Source: Stutzerimonas stutzeri (lineage in GTDB: Bacteria > Pseudomonadota > Gammaproteobacteria > Pseudomonadales > Pseudomonadaceae). From it: a DNA stretch of 64,000 nt. A program made the position numbers and the translations under genes. Every line of letters begins with the position of its first letter. Within the stretch, counting starts at the first letter, position 1. The notes beneath the pieces were generated by a model. It was given only the letters and a program-made list of their open reading frames with translations. It made no database searches and was not told the origin of the DNA. Below, piece after piece: positions 52,340 to 61,701 of the stretch. The stretch lies in contig DGLA01000002.1 in NCBI GenBank assembly GCA_002387205.1, positions 259,778 to 323,777 on the forward strand, given 5' to 3'.

Positions 52340-53161
52340 TTAGAAGTGCGCTTTGACAAGCAGGCTGGCGGTGTTCTGGTTGGTGCCGCCGACCAGATCG
52401 CTGACAAACCCACCGTCTTCTATGCCGTACTTGTCAGACCAGTAGTCGTATTCGATACCGACATAGAGCCTGCCTGACTCGCCGTCCAGTGCCTTGCCCA
52501 GGTCGTACTTGATCTGTGGGTTGATGTGCAGGTTCTTCGACATGAAGTCACCGCTGCGCTCCGAGCCGGCATCGTTGACCACCCAGTCGATGAAGCCGTC
52601 AAACAGAATGTCGGACTTGCCAACCGGGAAGGTCATAGCCCAGGTCGGCGTGACCTGCCACTGGCCGGAGGCACGACGTGTGGTGCCGTCGGGTTTGCGG
52701 TAGTAGAGGTTAATGGCCAGACGATCGAAACCGGGCACGTCGAGGTCAACGGCGGGGCCGAGCAGATAGGTCTGATTGGGTCGGCCGGCGCTGCTTTCGC
52801 CGCGCTCGTAGGTGGCTGCCAGCAGCACGTCCTTGATTGGGCCGAAGGCGAGGTCCTGGCCGCTCAGTTTGCCGAACGACAGGCGCGGGCTGAACTCACC
52901 GTAGTAGGTGTGACCTTCTTCGCCGGACAAGCCGTTGTACCACTTGCTGTCGACGAACAGGAACATGTCGCCCCAACTCCAGCCGCTGGCATGTTCGAAG
53001 GTCACGGTCTGCTGGATCTCGCCGGCGTCGACCTTGAAATCTTTGCCATAGAGGTAGCTGAGGCTGTTGTTCTGCCAGTGGAGCATGCCATCGGCAAAGG
53101 CGGGGGCGGACAGCAGGCAGCCGGCCAGCGCCAGCGACAGTGGAGCGCGCTTGAAGGTCAT
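52340..53161 (-). CDS. Outer-membrane nucleoside channel, OmpK/Tsx family
   Basis: 273 residues, signal peptide ending APAFA-DG, then a 12-stranded-barrel-like protein ending in Phe (LLVKAHF), the usual outer-membrane signal. Blocks WQNNSLSYLYGKDF and FEHASGWSWGDMFLFVD are typical of the Tsx/OmpK family of nucleoside-specific channels. It is followed (upstream in the operon) by a purine permease, so it probably lets purine bases or nucleosides cross the outer membrane. Confidence 0.88.
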   Translation of the reverse strand: MTFKRAPLSLALAGCLLSAPAFADGMLHWQNNSLSYLYGKDFKVDAGEIQQTVTFEHASGWSWGDMFLFVDSKWYNGLSGEEGHTYYGEFSPRLSFGKLSGQDLAFGPIKDVLLAATYERGESSAGRPNQTYLLGPAVDLDVPGFDRLAINLYYRKPDGTTRRASGQWQVTPTWAMTFPVGKSDILFDGFIDWVVNDAGSERSGDFMSKNLHINPQIKYDLGKALDGESGRLYVGIEYDYWSDKYGIEDGGFVSDLVGGTNQNTASLLVKAHF

Positions 53162-53237
53162 GTTGATACCCTTTGGTTTTGTTGTTGTGATGAATGCAGG
53201 TGTCGCGCCCGGCTCGTGCAGGCCGGGCGCGGTGCGA

Positions 53238-54737
53238 TCAGCCTGTAGGCGTCAGCTGAGCGGAAGGATCGCGTGTGGTGGCTTTCGGATGGACCTTCGT
53301 GTAGTCGGGGATATTCACCGCCAGGGTGTTGGTGCCGACTGAGTCCTCGATCAGGTTGTCTGGATCGTAATCATCCATTTCTTCCGGCTCGCGGGGCAGG
53401 AAGAAGTTGAGCAGGATCGCGCTGAAGGCACCGATGGTGATGGGTGAACCGAAGATGTTCTTCAGCACCTCGGGCAGGTGGTTGAGTACATCCGGTACGG
53501 CTGCCACGCCCAGCCCCAGGCCCAGCGAGATGGCGACGATAAGCATGTTGCGGCGGTTGAGCCCGGCTTCGGCGAGTATCTTGATGCCGGCGATGGCAAC
53601 CGTGCCGAACATGATCAAGGTCGCGCCGCCGAGCACCGGCTTGGGCATCAGTTGCAGCACGCCGCCAACGACCGGAAACAGCGCCAGCAGGATCAGAATG
53701 CCGGCGATATAGAGGCCGACGTGACGGCTAGCCACGCCGGTGAGCTGGATCACGCCGTTGTTCTGGCTGAAGGTAGTCATCGGCAGGCTGTTGAAGGTGG
53801 CGGCCAGCAGCGAGCTGCAGCCGTCGCCCAGGATGCCGCCCTTGATCCGCTTGAGGTACAGCGGGCCCTTGACCGGCTGACGCGAAATCATCGAGTTTGC
53901 GGTCAGGTCGCCCGCCGTTTCCAGCGGCGTGATCAGGAAGATCACCGCGATCGGGATGAATGCCATCCAGTCAAAGGCGAAGCCGAACTTGAATGGCTGC
54001 GGCACGCTCAGTGCCGGTAGCGTGGCGAGGCTGGAAAAATCCACCATGCCCATCATCCAGGCGGCGGCGTAGCCCACCACCAGCGCGACGATCACAGCGG
54101 ACAGCCGCAGCAGCGGAATGCCGAAACGGTTGAGCACGATGATGGTGCCGAGCACCAGACCGGCCAGTGCGAGGTTGGGCAGGGCGCCGGGGTCTTCGGC
54201 GCCGTAACCGCCAGCGATGTCAGTCATCGAGACCTTGATCAGCGACAGGCCCATCAGGCTGATGATGGTACCGGTGACCACGGGTGTGATGATCCGGCGC
54301 AGCCGGTCGATGCAGCGGCTGACGACGATCTCGACGAATGCCGCGCAGAAGCTCACACCGAAGAGCGTCGCGAGGATGTCTTCCGGGGTGCCGCCGCGGT
54401 TCTTGACGATGAAGCCGGCCGCCAGCACCACGCTGAGAAAGCCGAAGCTGGTGCCCTGCAGGCAGAGCATGCCGGCGCCGATCGGGCCGACGCGCCTGGC
54501 CTGGATGAAGGTTCCGATGCCGGAGACGAACAGCGCCATGCTGACCAGATAGGGCACATGCTCGCCCAGGCCCAGCACGCTGCCGATGATCAGGGTCGGC
54601 GTGATCACGCCGACGAAACTGGCCAGCACATGCTGGATCGCGGCGAAGGTGGCGGGGAGCGGACCGGGGCGATCTTCCAGCTGGTAGATCAGGTCCTGAT
54701 TGGGAGCGTCACCGCTCCTGGGTTCGGTTGCGGTCAT
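53238..54737 (-). CDS. NCS2 xanthine/urate permease
   Basis: 499 residues, about 14 membrane segments. The NCS2 signature TFSQNNGVIQLTGVASRHVG (split by one helix turn) carries the QNNG motif typical of XanQ/UacT-type xanthine and uric-acid proton symporters. N-terminal YQLEDRPGPLPATFAAIQHV is also typical. It stands upstream of the OmpK gene in the same direction and has a palindromic TTGTGCACAA site in its promoter region. Confidence 0.9.
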   Translation of the reverse strand: MTATEPRSGDAPNQDLIYQLEDRPGPLPATFAAIQHVLASFVGVITPTLIIGSVLGLGEHVPYLVSMALFVSGIGTFIQARRVGPIGAGMLCLQGTSFGFLSVVLAAGFIVKNRGGTPEDILATLFGVSFCAAFVEIVVSRCIDRLRRIITPVVTGTIISLMGLSLIKVSMTDIAGGYGAEDPGALPNLALAGLVLGTIIVLNRFGIPLLRLSAVIVALVVGYAAAWMMGMVDFSSLATLPALSVPQPFKFGFAFDWMAFIPIAVIFLITPLETAGDLTANSMISRQPVKGPLYLKRIKGGILGDGCSSLLAATFNSLPMTTFSQNNGVIQLTGVASRHVGLYIAGILILLALFPVVGGVLQLMPKPVLGGATLIMFGTVAIAGIKILAEAGLNRRNMLIVAISLGLGLGVAAVPDVLNHLPEVLKNIFGSPITIGAFSAILLNFFLPREPEEMDDYDPDNLIEDSVGTNTLAVNIPDYTKVHPKATTRDPSAQLTPTG

Positions 54738-54884
54738 GAGTCAAGCCTGCCATTCGTTATTGTTCGGTCATGGGCTTTCGAGGCTGCACGGACCTCTATC
54801 ACTGGCCGAAAAAAGCTGTTCGCTCGGTCAGGATGCGCTCGACTATAGCAACCTGTGGACAGGAGATAAAACAGGAAATTAAAA

Positions 54885-54898
54885 AATTGTGCACAATT
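54885..54898. promoter_or_regulatory. Palindromic operator AATTGTGCACAATT
   Basis: A perfect 14-bp palindrome 148 bp upstream of the NCS2 permease start. Related TTGTATACAA (61,767) and CTGTGTACAA (61,935) lie in the puuE-uraH divergent promoter region. TTGTNNACAA is typical of FCD-type GntR regulators. Confidence 0.6.
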
Positions 54899-54951
54899 AA
54901 GATGGGCCAGCCTTGAGAGCCCGCCAGGCATGGCGCCCCAACGGTTACCGG

Positions 54952-56502
54952 TCAGCGGTTGGCTTGCAATTCGCGGGAAACGTTCTCGGCCAGGCCGGCG
55001 CCGGCTTCGCTCATGGTCAGGTAGGTGCGATCTGCGCCGGCCTCCTCAATCTGCTGGGCAATGTCTTCGTACATCGCGTGGGAGACGATCAGCCCTTCGA
55101 AACCTTTGCCGCGCAGCTTGCGCGTGGAAATGATCTTCGCTTCGGGATCATTCATCGCGAGGATCACTGCCTCGACCTTGTTCATTTCCAGGCTCTCCCA
55201 GAACATCTGATCCTCAGCGTCGGCGAACAGTACGTGGCGGCCTCTCTCGGAGCTCTTTTCTACCGTTACCGGGTCGGAGTCGAGACTGATCAAACGCCAT
55301 CCCTGGGCCTGCAGGTGATCGTAGGCGGCGCGCCCAGTGCGGCCCATGCCCATGATCAGGATCTGTGCGTCGCCAAGAGACACCGGTTGTTCGTCTGGGT
55401 GGCGTGTGTTGCGCTCCAGCGGAATCAGGCGCCTGGCGAGGCGATCATAAAGCGGATGCGAGACGCGATTGAGCTGCGCGGAAATGACAAAGGACAAGGC
55501 CACTGTGATAGCCAAAGGCGTCAGCCATTGCGGTAACACCACGCTGGCGACGATGAGCCCGAATTCGCTGTGATTGGTCAGGCTCGAGGCGCTGAGAAAG
55601 GCACTACGCGCACGCAGGCGGAACAGCAGGAACAAGAAGAAGAACAGTGCCCCCTTGAGCGGTAGCAGCAAGGCCACGGCCCCCGCGAAGAGCATCGCAT
55701 CCATGTCCGGCAGACCGCCGATGCCGATCTGCAGGAAGAAGCCGACCAGAAACACTTCCTTGATCGCCCACAGCGAGTTGGATAGCTCGGTCGCGCGCTT
55801 GTGCTTGGCCAGCATCGCGCCGAACGCCAGCGCGCCCAGTTCCGAGCTAAGGCCCACATATTCGAAGCCCAGGCCGCCCGCGACCAGCGCCAGCATCAGG
55901 CCGAGCAGCACCATGAGTTCCTCGTGACCGCTGTAGTCGAGCAGGCGGAACAGCAACGGGCGAAGCAGCGGCAAGCCGAACACCAGCAAGGCCCAGGCGG
56001 AGGGCACCTTGCCGCTGGCGATGCTCATCACCACCAGGGCAATCAGGTCCTGGATGATGAGCACGCCGATCGCGACGCGGCCATGGAAGGCGCGCAATTC
56101 GCGCTTGCCTTCGAGCACCTTGGCCGCCAGCACGGTGCTGGAAAATGACAGGGCGACCGCCAGCAGCAGGCTGTCGCGCCAACTGATATCGAGAAAGAAG
56201 AAGATCGCCGGCAGCACGATCAGGCTGGAAATACCGAAGTGCAGCAGGCTGCCGCCGATCACTTCGCGCCGCACCAGGTTGCTCAGCTTGAGCTTGAGCC
56301 CGACGGTGAAGAGCAACAGCAGCACGCCGAGATGGGCAAGGTGGGCGAGGATTTCGCTGTCCCGTGGGCCAACGCCAATGCGGTCGCCAAAGGCCGCCAG
56401 GGCGAAGCCGGCACCCAGATAGCCGATCAGCGGCGGCAGGCCGATCGCGCGCGAGGCGAGCCCGAGCGCGAAGGCGAAGGCGATCCAGGTGGCTTCGATC
56501 AT
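54952..56502 (-). CDS. KefB-type cation:proton antiporter with TrkA-N domain
   Basis: 516 residues: CPA2 membrane domain (about 1-380, 12 helices, GLPPLIGYLGAGFALAAFG at the start) and a C-terminal Rossmann TrkA-N domain with ILIMGMGRTGRAAYDHL and LDSDP. KefB-like glutathione-gated K+ efflux or Na+/H+ exchange cannot be told apart here. It is not obviously linked to the purine genes around it. Confidence 0.88.
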   Translation of the reverse strand: MIEATWIAFAFALGLASRAIGLPPLIGYLGAGFALAAFGDRIGVGPRDSEILAHLAHLGVLLLLFTVGLKLKLSNLVRREVIGGSLLHFGISSLIVLPAIFFFLDISWRDSLLLAVALSFSSTVLAAKVLEGKRELRAFHGRVAIGVLIIQDLIALVVMSIASGKVPSAWALLVFGLPLLRPLLFRLLDYSGHEELMVLLGLMLALVAGGLGFEYVGLSSELGALAFGAMLAKHKRATELSNSLWAIKEVFLVGFFLQIGIGGLPDMDAMLFAGAVALLLPLKGALFFFLFLLFRLRARSAFLSASSLTNHSEFGLIVASVVLPQWLTPLAITVALSFVISAQLNRVSHPLYDRLARRLIPLERNTRHPDEQPVSLGDAQILIMGMGRTGRAAYDHLQAQGWRLISLDSDPVTVEKSSERGRHVLFADAEDQMFWESLEMNKVEAVILAMNDPEAKIISTRKLRGKGFEGLIVSHAMYEDIAQQIEEAGADRTYLTMSEAGAGLAENVSRELQANR

Positions 56503-56628
56503 GGGTCAGTCCTTCTCGGTTCGGCAGGCGGGCGCCGCATTTTAACGGGGGCGCGTGGCTTGTCGAGCATCGGAAAGAACGCCGGAGTGCAGGGAGCCCG
56601 CATGTGGCAGGCTCCGGTCGGGCGGGCG

Positions 56629-57042
56629 TCAGTGGTGCGCAGCACCCGTCAGTGCGTGGCGTTCCGGGCCACCCAGTACATTGAACAGCAGGTTGAGCGT
56701 CACCGCGCTGAGCGTCGCCACCGCGATGCCGCTATGGGTAATGGGCTCCATCCAGTGCGGCAGGTTGGCGAAAAACTCGGGCCGCACCACCGGCACCATG
56801 CCCAGGCCAATGCTCACCGCCACCAGCAGTTGGTTGCGACGGTCAGATGTCGGCTTCCTGCAAGATCTTTCAGTAAGGCGATTTCCTCACGCGACAGCCC
56901 GGCGGCCTGACCCACGATCAGCGGTACGACCACCGCGCCGCCGTACATCAGCAGCACGTGCTGAACGCTCACCAGCAGCATCTGCAGCAAGGGCAGTCGC
57001 TTCTCCGCTGGGGCGGTTTCCCCGCTCGGTCACATCGTTCAT
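56629..57042 (-). pseudogene. Remnant of an NCS2 purine permease
   Basis: Only the two ends of a permease of about 450-500 residues remain. N-terminal part: LLQMLLVSVQHVLLMYGGAVVVPL.. AAGLSREEIALL, in a frame shifted by one base relative to the ATG at 57,042 (MNDVTERG). It is joined directly to the C-terminal part, KILQEADI then RRNQLLVAVSIGLGMVPVVRPEFF and ending HALTGAAHH, with a further 2-base loss at the DRRNQ point. So an internal deletion of roughly 300 codons plus two frameshifts. It lies in front of puuD in the purine cluster, where its intact form likely imported xanthine or urate. Confidence 0.88.
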
Positions 57043-57206
57043 GCAAAACACCTCGGACGCTTTTGTTATTGGAGGGCGCGGTGACCCCGCTGAACGTGCG
57101 GGGCCGGGTATAGGGTGTTCGGGGTCCGGCTGTTGCCGTCCGCTGGGTTTTCTCGGGTTGAGCTGACGCCTCGCCTCGTGCTGCGAGACTTGAACGTCGA
57201 ACAGGT

Positions 57207-57234
57207 GAAAAAAACCGCGCCCGGGAGCGCGGCT
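57207..57234 (-). terminator. Terminator after puuD
   Basis: On the minus strand CCGCGC, a CCCGGG-type loop and GCGCGG are followed by a run of seven T. It lies just past the puuD stop at 57,246. Confidence 0.88.
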
Positions 57235-57245
57235 GGTGGGCGCGA

Positions 57246-58499
57246 TCACTCGATCGGCGCGCCCTTGTCGATCCAGGCGCCGAGCAGGTCGCGCTCCTCC
57301 TGTGTCATGTTGGTCATGTTGCCCAGCGGCATGATGTGGCTTGCCACGGCTTGCGCATGAATCTTCGCGGCCTGCTGGCGGATCTGCTCGGGCGTGTCGA
57401 ACATCACGCCCGCCGGCGCTGCGCTGAACAGCGGGCTGCTCGGCTGCGCGGCGTGGCAAACGGTGCAGCGTTCGTTGATGACCCGATGGACCTTGGCGAA
57501 CTCGCTGTTGCCGGCTTGCTCGGCCGGCGCTGCTGCAGCGGCCTGTTGCGCCTCAATGCTCTGCTCGCGAGGGCTTGTCGGCACGGCGTTGGGAACACCA
57601 CCCTGGCGGTTCGGCGCGGTGACGAAGGCCAGGCAGATCATCCCGACCGCCGCGGCCGGCAGCGCCCAGGCGAAGCGGTTGCTGTCATGCCGGGTGTTGA
57701 AGTAGTGGCGTACCAGCACGGCCAGCACCGATATGCCGGCCAGGATCGCCCAGTTGTACTGACTGCCATAGGTGCTCGGGAAGTGGTTGCTGATCATGAT
57801 GAACAGCACCGGCAGGGTGAAATAGTTGTTGTGGCGCGAACGCAGCAGGCCCTTGGCGGGCAGCAACGGATCCGGTGTGCGGTTCTGCTCGATGGCGGCG
57901 ACCAGCGCACGCTGTGCCGGCATGATGATGCGGAACACGTTGCCGACCATGATGGTGCCGATCAGCGCGCCGGTGTGGATATAAGCCGCGCGTCCGCTGA
58001 ACACCTGTGAATAGGCCCAGGCGGCGAAAATCACCAGGACGAAGAGGATCAGGCCGAGCAGTGCGGGTTTCTTGCCTAGCGGGGAATCACAAAGCAGGTC
58101 ATAGACGAACCAGCCCACGATCAGCGAGCCGAAACCGATGGCAATGGCCGTGGCCGGGGTCAGGTCGCTGCCGGGTGCGATCAGATAGAGGGTAGGGTTC
58201 AGGTAGTAGACCACCATCAGCAGGGCCACGCCCGACAGCCAGGTGGTATAGGCCTCCCACTTGAACCAGTGCAGGTTCTCCGGCATTCGGGGTGGGGCGA
58301 GCTTGTACTTCTCCAGGTGGTAGATGCCGCCGCCGTGAATCGCCCAGAGATCGCCCGAGAGACCATCACGTGGGTTGGCGCGGTTGAGGTTGTTTTCCAG
58401 CCAGACGAAATAGAACGAGGCACCGATCCAGGCGATGCCGACGATCATGTGAATCCAGCGAATAGTAAGGTTCAGCCATTCGGTTAGATGTGCTTCCAC
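57246..58499 (-). CDS. puuD: Urate hydroxylase PuuD
   Basis: Membrane-bound urate oxidase with a C-terminal cytochrome c. The GTG at 58,499, with AGAGG 9 bp upstream, gives 417 residues (MEAHLTEWLNLTIRWIHM). About eight membrane helices (DUF989) are followed from about residue 330 by a heme domain with CTVCHAAQP. It converts urate to 5-hydroxyisourate and passes electrons to the chain, replacing soluble uricase, which is not in the window. Confidence 0.92.
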   Translation of the reverse strand: MEAHLTEWLNLTIRWIHMIVGIAWIGASFYFVWLENNLNRANPRDGLSGDLWAIHGGGIYHLEKYKLAPPRMPENLHWFKWEAYTTWLSGVALLMVVYYLNPTLYLIAPGSDLTPATAIAIGFGSLIVGWFVYDLLCDSPLGKKPALLGLILFVLVIFAAWAYSQVFSGRAAYIHTGALIGTIMVGNVFRIIMPAQRALVAAIEQNRTPDPLLPAKGLLRSRHNNYFTLPVLFIMISNHFPSTYGSQYNWAILAGISVLAVLVRHYFNTRHDSNRFAWALPAAAVGMICLAFVTAPNRQGGVPNAVPTSPREQSIEAQQAAAAAPAEQAGNSEFAKVHRVINERCTVCHAAQPSSPLFSAAPAGVMFDTPEQIRQQAAKIHAQAVASHIMPLGNMTNMTQEERDLLGAWIDKGAPIE

Positions 58500-58648
58500 G
58501 ATAGTTACCTCTTGCACGGCTGGCACGCCAACCGCTGTTTCTTCTTATTCGACTCGTCGCAAGTGTCCGGCTTGTCAGCAGCACGCATGGCGGTATCGGC
58601 TGAGCACGGCAGCCGCGTCGGCGATGGCCTCGTTGATCGGTCGGTCGC

Positions 58649-59161
58649 TTACTTGGAGTCCCGGTGGGGGTCGAGGAGAAGCAGCTCGTCCTCGGTGAAA
58701 AAATGCTCGTCGCAGTTGTTGCCAGAACCGCTGCGATCGACCACCAGGAATTCATCCCGCTTTTCGATCGTCAGCACCGGGTGGTGCCAGACGCCGCGGT
58801 GGTAATTGACGCCCTGCCTGCCGTTGCTGCGAAAGGCGCGGACATGACCCGGTACAGGTGCATCGCCAAGTGGCGCGACCACGACCAGAAAGGGGTTGCC
58901 GAGCAGCGGAATGAACGCCTGGCTGCCCTGCGGATGTCGTTCGAGCATGCGAATGACCAGCGGCATCTCCAGCGCGTCGGCGGCGAAGATGCTGATGATG
59001 GCCCTGTCGTCCGGTTGCGCGGTCTCTACCGTCGCCAGCTTGTGATAGCGGCGGGTGGAACCGTTGTTGATCATGAAATAGTCGCTGCCTTCGGTTTCGA
59101 TGACATCACCGAAGGGGGCGAAGGCTTCCTTGGTCAACGGTTCGATCGTGAGTGTGCGCAT
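58649..59161 (-). CDS. allA: Ureidoglycolate lyase
   Basis: 170 residues of the cupin-fold AllA family, splitting ureidoglycolate to glyoxylate and urea. Start MRTLTIEPLTKEAFAPFGDVI is typical. The substrate-site block GVNYHRGVWHHPVL and the C-terminal WDxxD-like end are seen. It is between alc and puuD in the purine operon direction. Confidence 0.92.
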   Translation of the reverse strand: MRTLTIEPLTKEAFAPFGDVIETEGSDYFMINNGSTRRYHKLATVETAQPDDRAIISIFAADALEMPLVIRMLERHPQGSQAFIPLLGNPFLVVVAPLGDAPVPGHVRAFRSNGRQGVNYHRGVWHHPVLTIEKRDEFLVVDRSGSGNNCDEHFFTEDELLLLDPHRDSK

Positions 59162-59186
59162 AGGGACTGCTCTGTCTGGTGTTTGC

Positions 59187-59212
59187 GTAGGTGCGAGCAC
59201 GCTCGCTCCTAC
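59187..59212. repeat. REP-type palindrome between allA and alc
   Basis: GTAGGTGCGAGC-AC-GCTCGCTCCTAC, one mismatch. The sequence GCTCGCTCCTACAGGA is a common Pseudomonas REP form. It may act in mRNA stability in this gap. Confidence 0.75.
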
Positions 59213-59222
59213 AGGATTTCTT

Positions 59223-60218
59223 TTACTTCACTGCCTTGCCGAACAACCGCAGACGGCTAACGCCTCCGTCCGGGAAGATGTTCAGGCGCACGTGGGTGAT
59301 CGGGCCAAGCTTGGCGATCTGCTCGCTAAACTCGTGTTCGGCGTGCATCTGCAGCTTCTGGCTCGGTAGCAGCTCGCGCCAGAACAGGCTCTGGGTTTCG
59401 ATCTGGCTGTCGGTGCCGCCTTTAACGTAAGCCGCCTGGATCGAGCAGCTATCCGGGTAGTTGCCTTTGAAGTGCAGGGTGTCGACGACGATGCGCTCGA
59501 TCTCTCCGGGAGTGCCCAGCGCGACGATGACCCAGTCGTTACCCGGCGTGCGGCGGCGGGCGGTTTCCCAGCCGTCGCCCATGTTTTCGCCGCGGTTCGG
59601 GTTGAGAATGTTGCTCATGCGACCGAAATGCTCGTCGGAACAGGCCAGCGCGCGGCCGCCATTCAGCGCCGCCGCCAGGTCGACCTGCTCGTTGTCGCCG
59701 ACGCTGCTCCAGTCGCGGTACGGGATGCCGTGCACGCGCAGACGGGCAACACCACCATCCGGGTAGATATTGAAGCGCAGGTGGCTGACCGGCTTGTCGA
59801 ACGCGATCTCGTGGTAGTGGTGGCTGTTGCCCTTGAGTTCGACGGCCGGCAGGATTTCGGTCCACTGGGTGCTGTCGTCCGGGTCGCCTTCGGCGAGGAA
59901 GCAGGCTTCCAGCGAGGCGGAGGGCGGGAAATTGCCGGTGAAGAAGCTGGTGTCGATGTCGACGCCCTTGATCGAGCCGGGCACGCCGAGGCGAATGACC
60001 GCGTGGTCGTAGCCTTCGAAGCGCTTGCGGCGCGATTCCCAGCCGTCCATCCACTTGCCGTTGTCATCGAACACGCCCTCCTTCCATACGGCCGGCGTCG
60101 GCTGGAACAGCCGGTTGACGTCGGCGAACCAGTCGTCGGTGACGGAGATGGCCTTGGTGCCCAGACGGGCGTCGGCCAGGTTGACGTATTTTTCGAAAGG
60201 TACGGCGTAGCTTTTCAT
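59223..60218 (-). CDS. alc: Allantoicase
   Basis: 331 residues, two repeated jelly-roll (DUF/allantoicase) domains. Motifs repeat in each half: WMDGWESRRKRFEGYDHAVIRLG and GDGWETARRRTPGNDWVIVALG; and LRFNIYPDGGVARLRVHG and VRLNIFPDGGVSRLRLFG. It converts allantoate to ureidoglycolate and urea. Confidence 0.95.
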   Translation of the reverse strand: MKSYAVPFEKYVNLADARLGTKAISVTDDWFADVNRLFQPTPAVWKEGVFDDNGKWMDGWESRRKRFEGYDHAVIRLGVPGSIKGVDIDTSFFTGNFPPSASLEACFLAEGDPDDSTQWTEILPAVELKGNSHHYHEIAFDKPVSHLRFNIYPDGGVARLRVHGIPYRDWSSVGDNEQVDLAAALNGGRALACSDEHFGRMSNILNPNRGENMGDGWETARRRTPGNDWVIVALGTPGEIERIVVDTLHFKGNYPDSCSIQAAYVKGGTDSQIETQSLFWRELLPSQKLQMHAEHEFSEQIAKLGPITHVRLNIFPDGGVSRLRLFGKAVK

Positions 60219-60256
60219 ACGTTGTTCTTCTCTTCGTGTCGTCTGATGGTGCTTGC

Positions 60257-60772
60257 TTACATCGCCTGCAGACGGAACAGGGCGATCTTGTTGATTTCAG
60301 CCAAGGCCCGAGCGAACTCCTGATCCTGCGAGTTGTGCATGCGCTCCTCGAACGCGGCGAGGATCTGGTGCCGGTTGCTGCCCTTGACCGCCATGATGAA
60401 GATGAAGCCGAACTTGGCCTTGTAGGCGTCGTTCAGTTCGGTAAAGCGTGTGAACTCTTCCGAGGTGCATTCATGGATGCCGGCGCCGGCCTGTTCGGCG
60501 GTGCTTGATGCGGTCAGTTCCCCGCGCACGGCAGCCTTGCCGGCGAGGTCCGGGTGAGCGTTGATCAGGGCCAACTGGGTGTCGGGATGGGCCGACAACA
60601 TGGCCTGGGACATGCGCTCGTGCATCACCTCCACGTAATCCAGCGTCTCGTCTACGCCGGCCTGATAAACAGTGTCGGCTACCCACGGCGAATGCTCGTA
60701 GACATCAGCGAAAGTCGAGATAAAGGTGTCTCGGTCGAGTGTGGACGGTTTGATCGTCTTGAACGGGGTCAT
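60257..60772 (-). CDS. uraD: OHCU decarboxylase UraD
   Basis: 171 residues; converts 2-oxo-4-hydroxy-4-carboxy-5-ureidoimidazoline to (S)-allantoin. The catalytic His and Glu blocks are YEHSPWVADTVY and INAHPDLAGKAA; EFTRFTELNDAYKAKFGFIFIMAVKG is the family core. The ATG overlaps the puuE stop by 4 bp. Confidence 0.94.
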   Translation of the reverse strand: MTPFKTIKPSTLDRDTFISTFADVYEHSPWVADTVYQAGVDETLDYVEVMHERMSQAMLSAHPDTQLALINAHPDLAGKAAVRGELTASSTAEQAGAGIHECTSEEFTRFTELNDAYKAKFGFIFIMAVKGSNRHQILAAFEERMHNSQDQEFARALAEINKIALFRLQAM

Positions 60773-61701
60773 TGGCTGCGGTCCTGAATAAGCGGATGGG
60801 TCGAGTGCCAGTGGCGGGCAATGTCGACACGGCGGGCAAACCACACCTGCTCGTGACCCTTGGCGTACTCGATAAAGCGCTGCAGCGCGGCCAGGCGAGC
60901 GGGGCGACCCAGCAGACGACAGTGCATGCCAATGGACAGCATTTTCGGCGCGCCCTCACAGCCTTCGGCATATAACACGTCGAAGGCGTCCTTCAGGTAT
61001 TCGAAGAAGTCGTCACCCTTGTTGAAGCCCTGCACCTGGGTGAAGCGCATGTCATTGGTGTCCAGCGTGTAGGGGATCACCAGATGCGGCTTGTCCGGCG
61101 TCGATTCCGGGTCCCAATAGGGGAGGTCGTCGTCATAGGTATCCGAGTCATAAAGGAAGCCGCCTTCCTCGCGCACCAGCCGGCGAGTGTTCGGCCCGGT
61201 GCGGCCGGTGTACCAACCCAGCGGACGCTCACCAGTGATGTCGGTGAGGATGCGGATGGCTTCGAGCATATGTTCGCGCTCTTGCGCCTCGTCCATGTAC
61301 TGGTAGTCGATCCAGCGATAGCCATGGCTACAGATCTCGTGGCCGTCGGCGACCATCGCCTTGATGACCTCCGGATGGCGCTGCGCGGCCATCGCCACGG
61401 CGAAAATCGTCAGCGGTATATCGAATTTGCGGAACAGCTTGAGCAGCCGCCATACCCCGGCACGGCTGCCGTATTCGTAGAGCGACTCCATGCTCATGTT
61501 GCGCACGCCCTGCAGGGGCTGGGCTGACACCATCTCGGAGAGGAAGGCTTCGGATTCCTTGTCGCCATGCAGGACGCAACGCTCACCGCCTTCCTCGTAG
61601 TTGAGCACGAAGGACAGGGCGATACGGGCGTTGCCCGGCCATTGCGGATGGGGTGGATTTTCGGCGTAGCCGATAAGGTCGCGAGGGTAGTCTGCGCTCA
61701 C
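60769..61701 (-). CDS. puuE: Allantoinase PuuE
   Basis: 310 residues of the polysaccharide-deacetylase-like, metal-independent allantoinase type found in Pseudomonas; opens allantoin to allantoate. Blocks YPRDLIGYAENPPHPQWPG at the start, EICSHGYRWIDYQ and GWYTGRTGPNTRRLV are hallmark. It is first of the puuE-uraD-alc-allA-puuD series and divergent from uraH. Confidence 0.95.
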   Translation of the reverse strand: MSADYPRDLIGYAENPPHPQWPGNARIALSFVLNYEEGGERCVLHGDKESEAFLSEMVSAQPLQGVRNMSMESLYEYGSRAGVWRLLKLFRKFDIPLTIFAVAMAAQRHPEVIKAMVADGHEICSHGYRWIDYQYMDEAQEREHMLEAIRILTDITGERPLGWYTGRTGPNTRRLVREEGGFLYDSDTYDDDLPYWDPESTPDKPHLVIPYTLDTNDMRFTQVQGFNKGDDFFEYLKDAFDVLYAEGCEGAPKMLSIGMHCRLLGRPARLAALQRFIEYAKGHEQVWFARRVDIARHWHSTHPLIQDRSQ

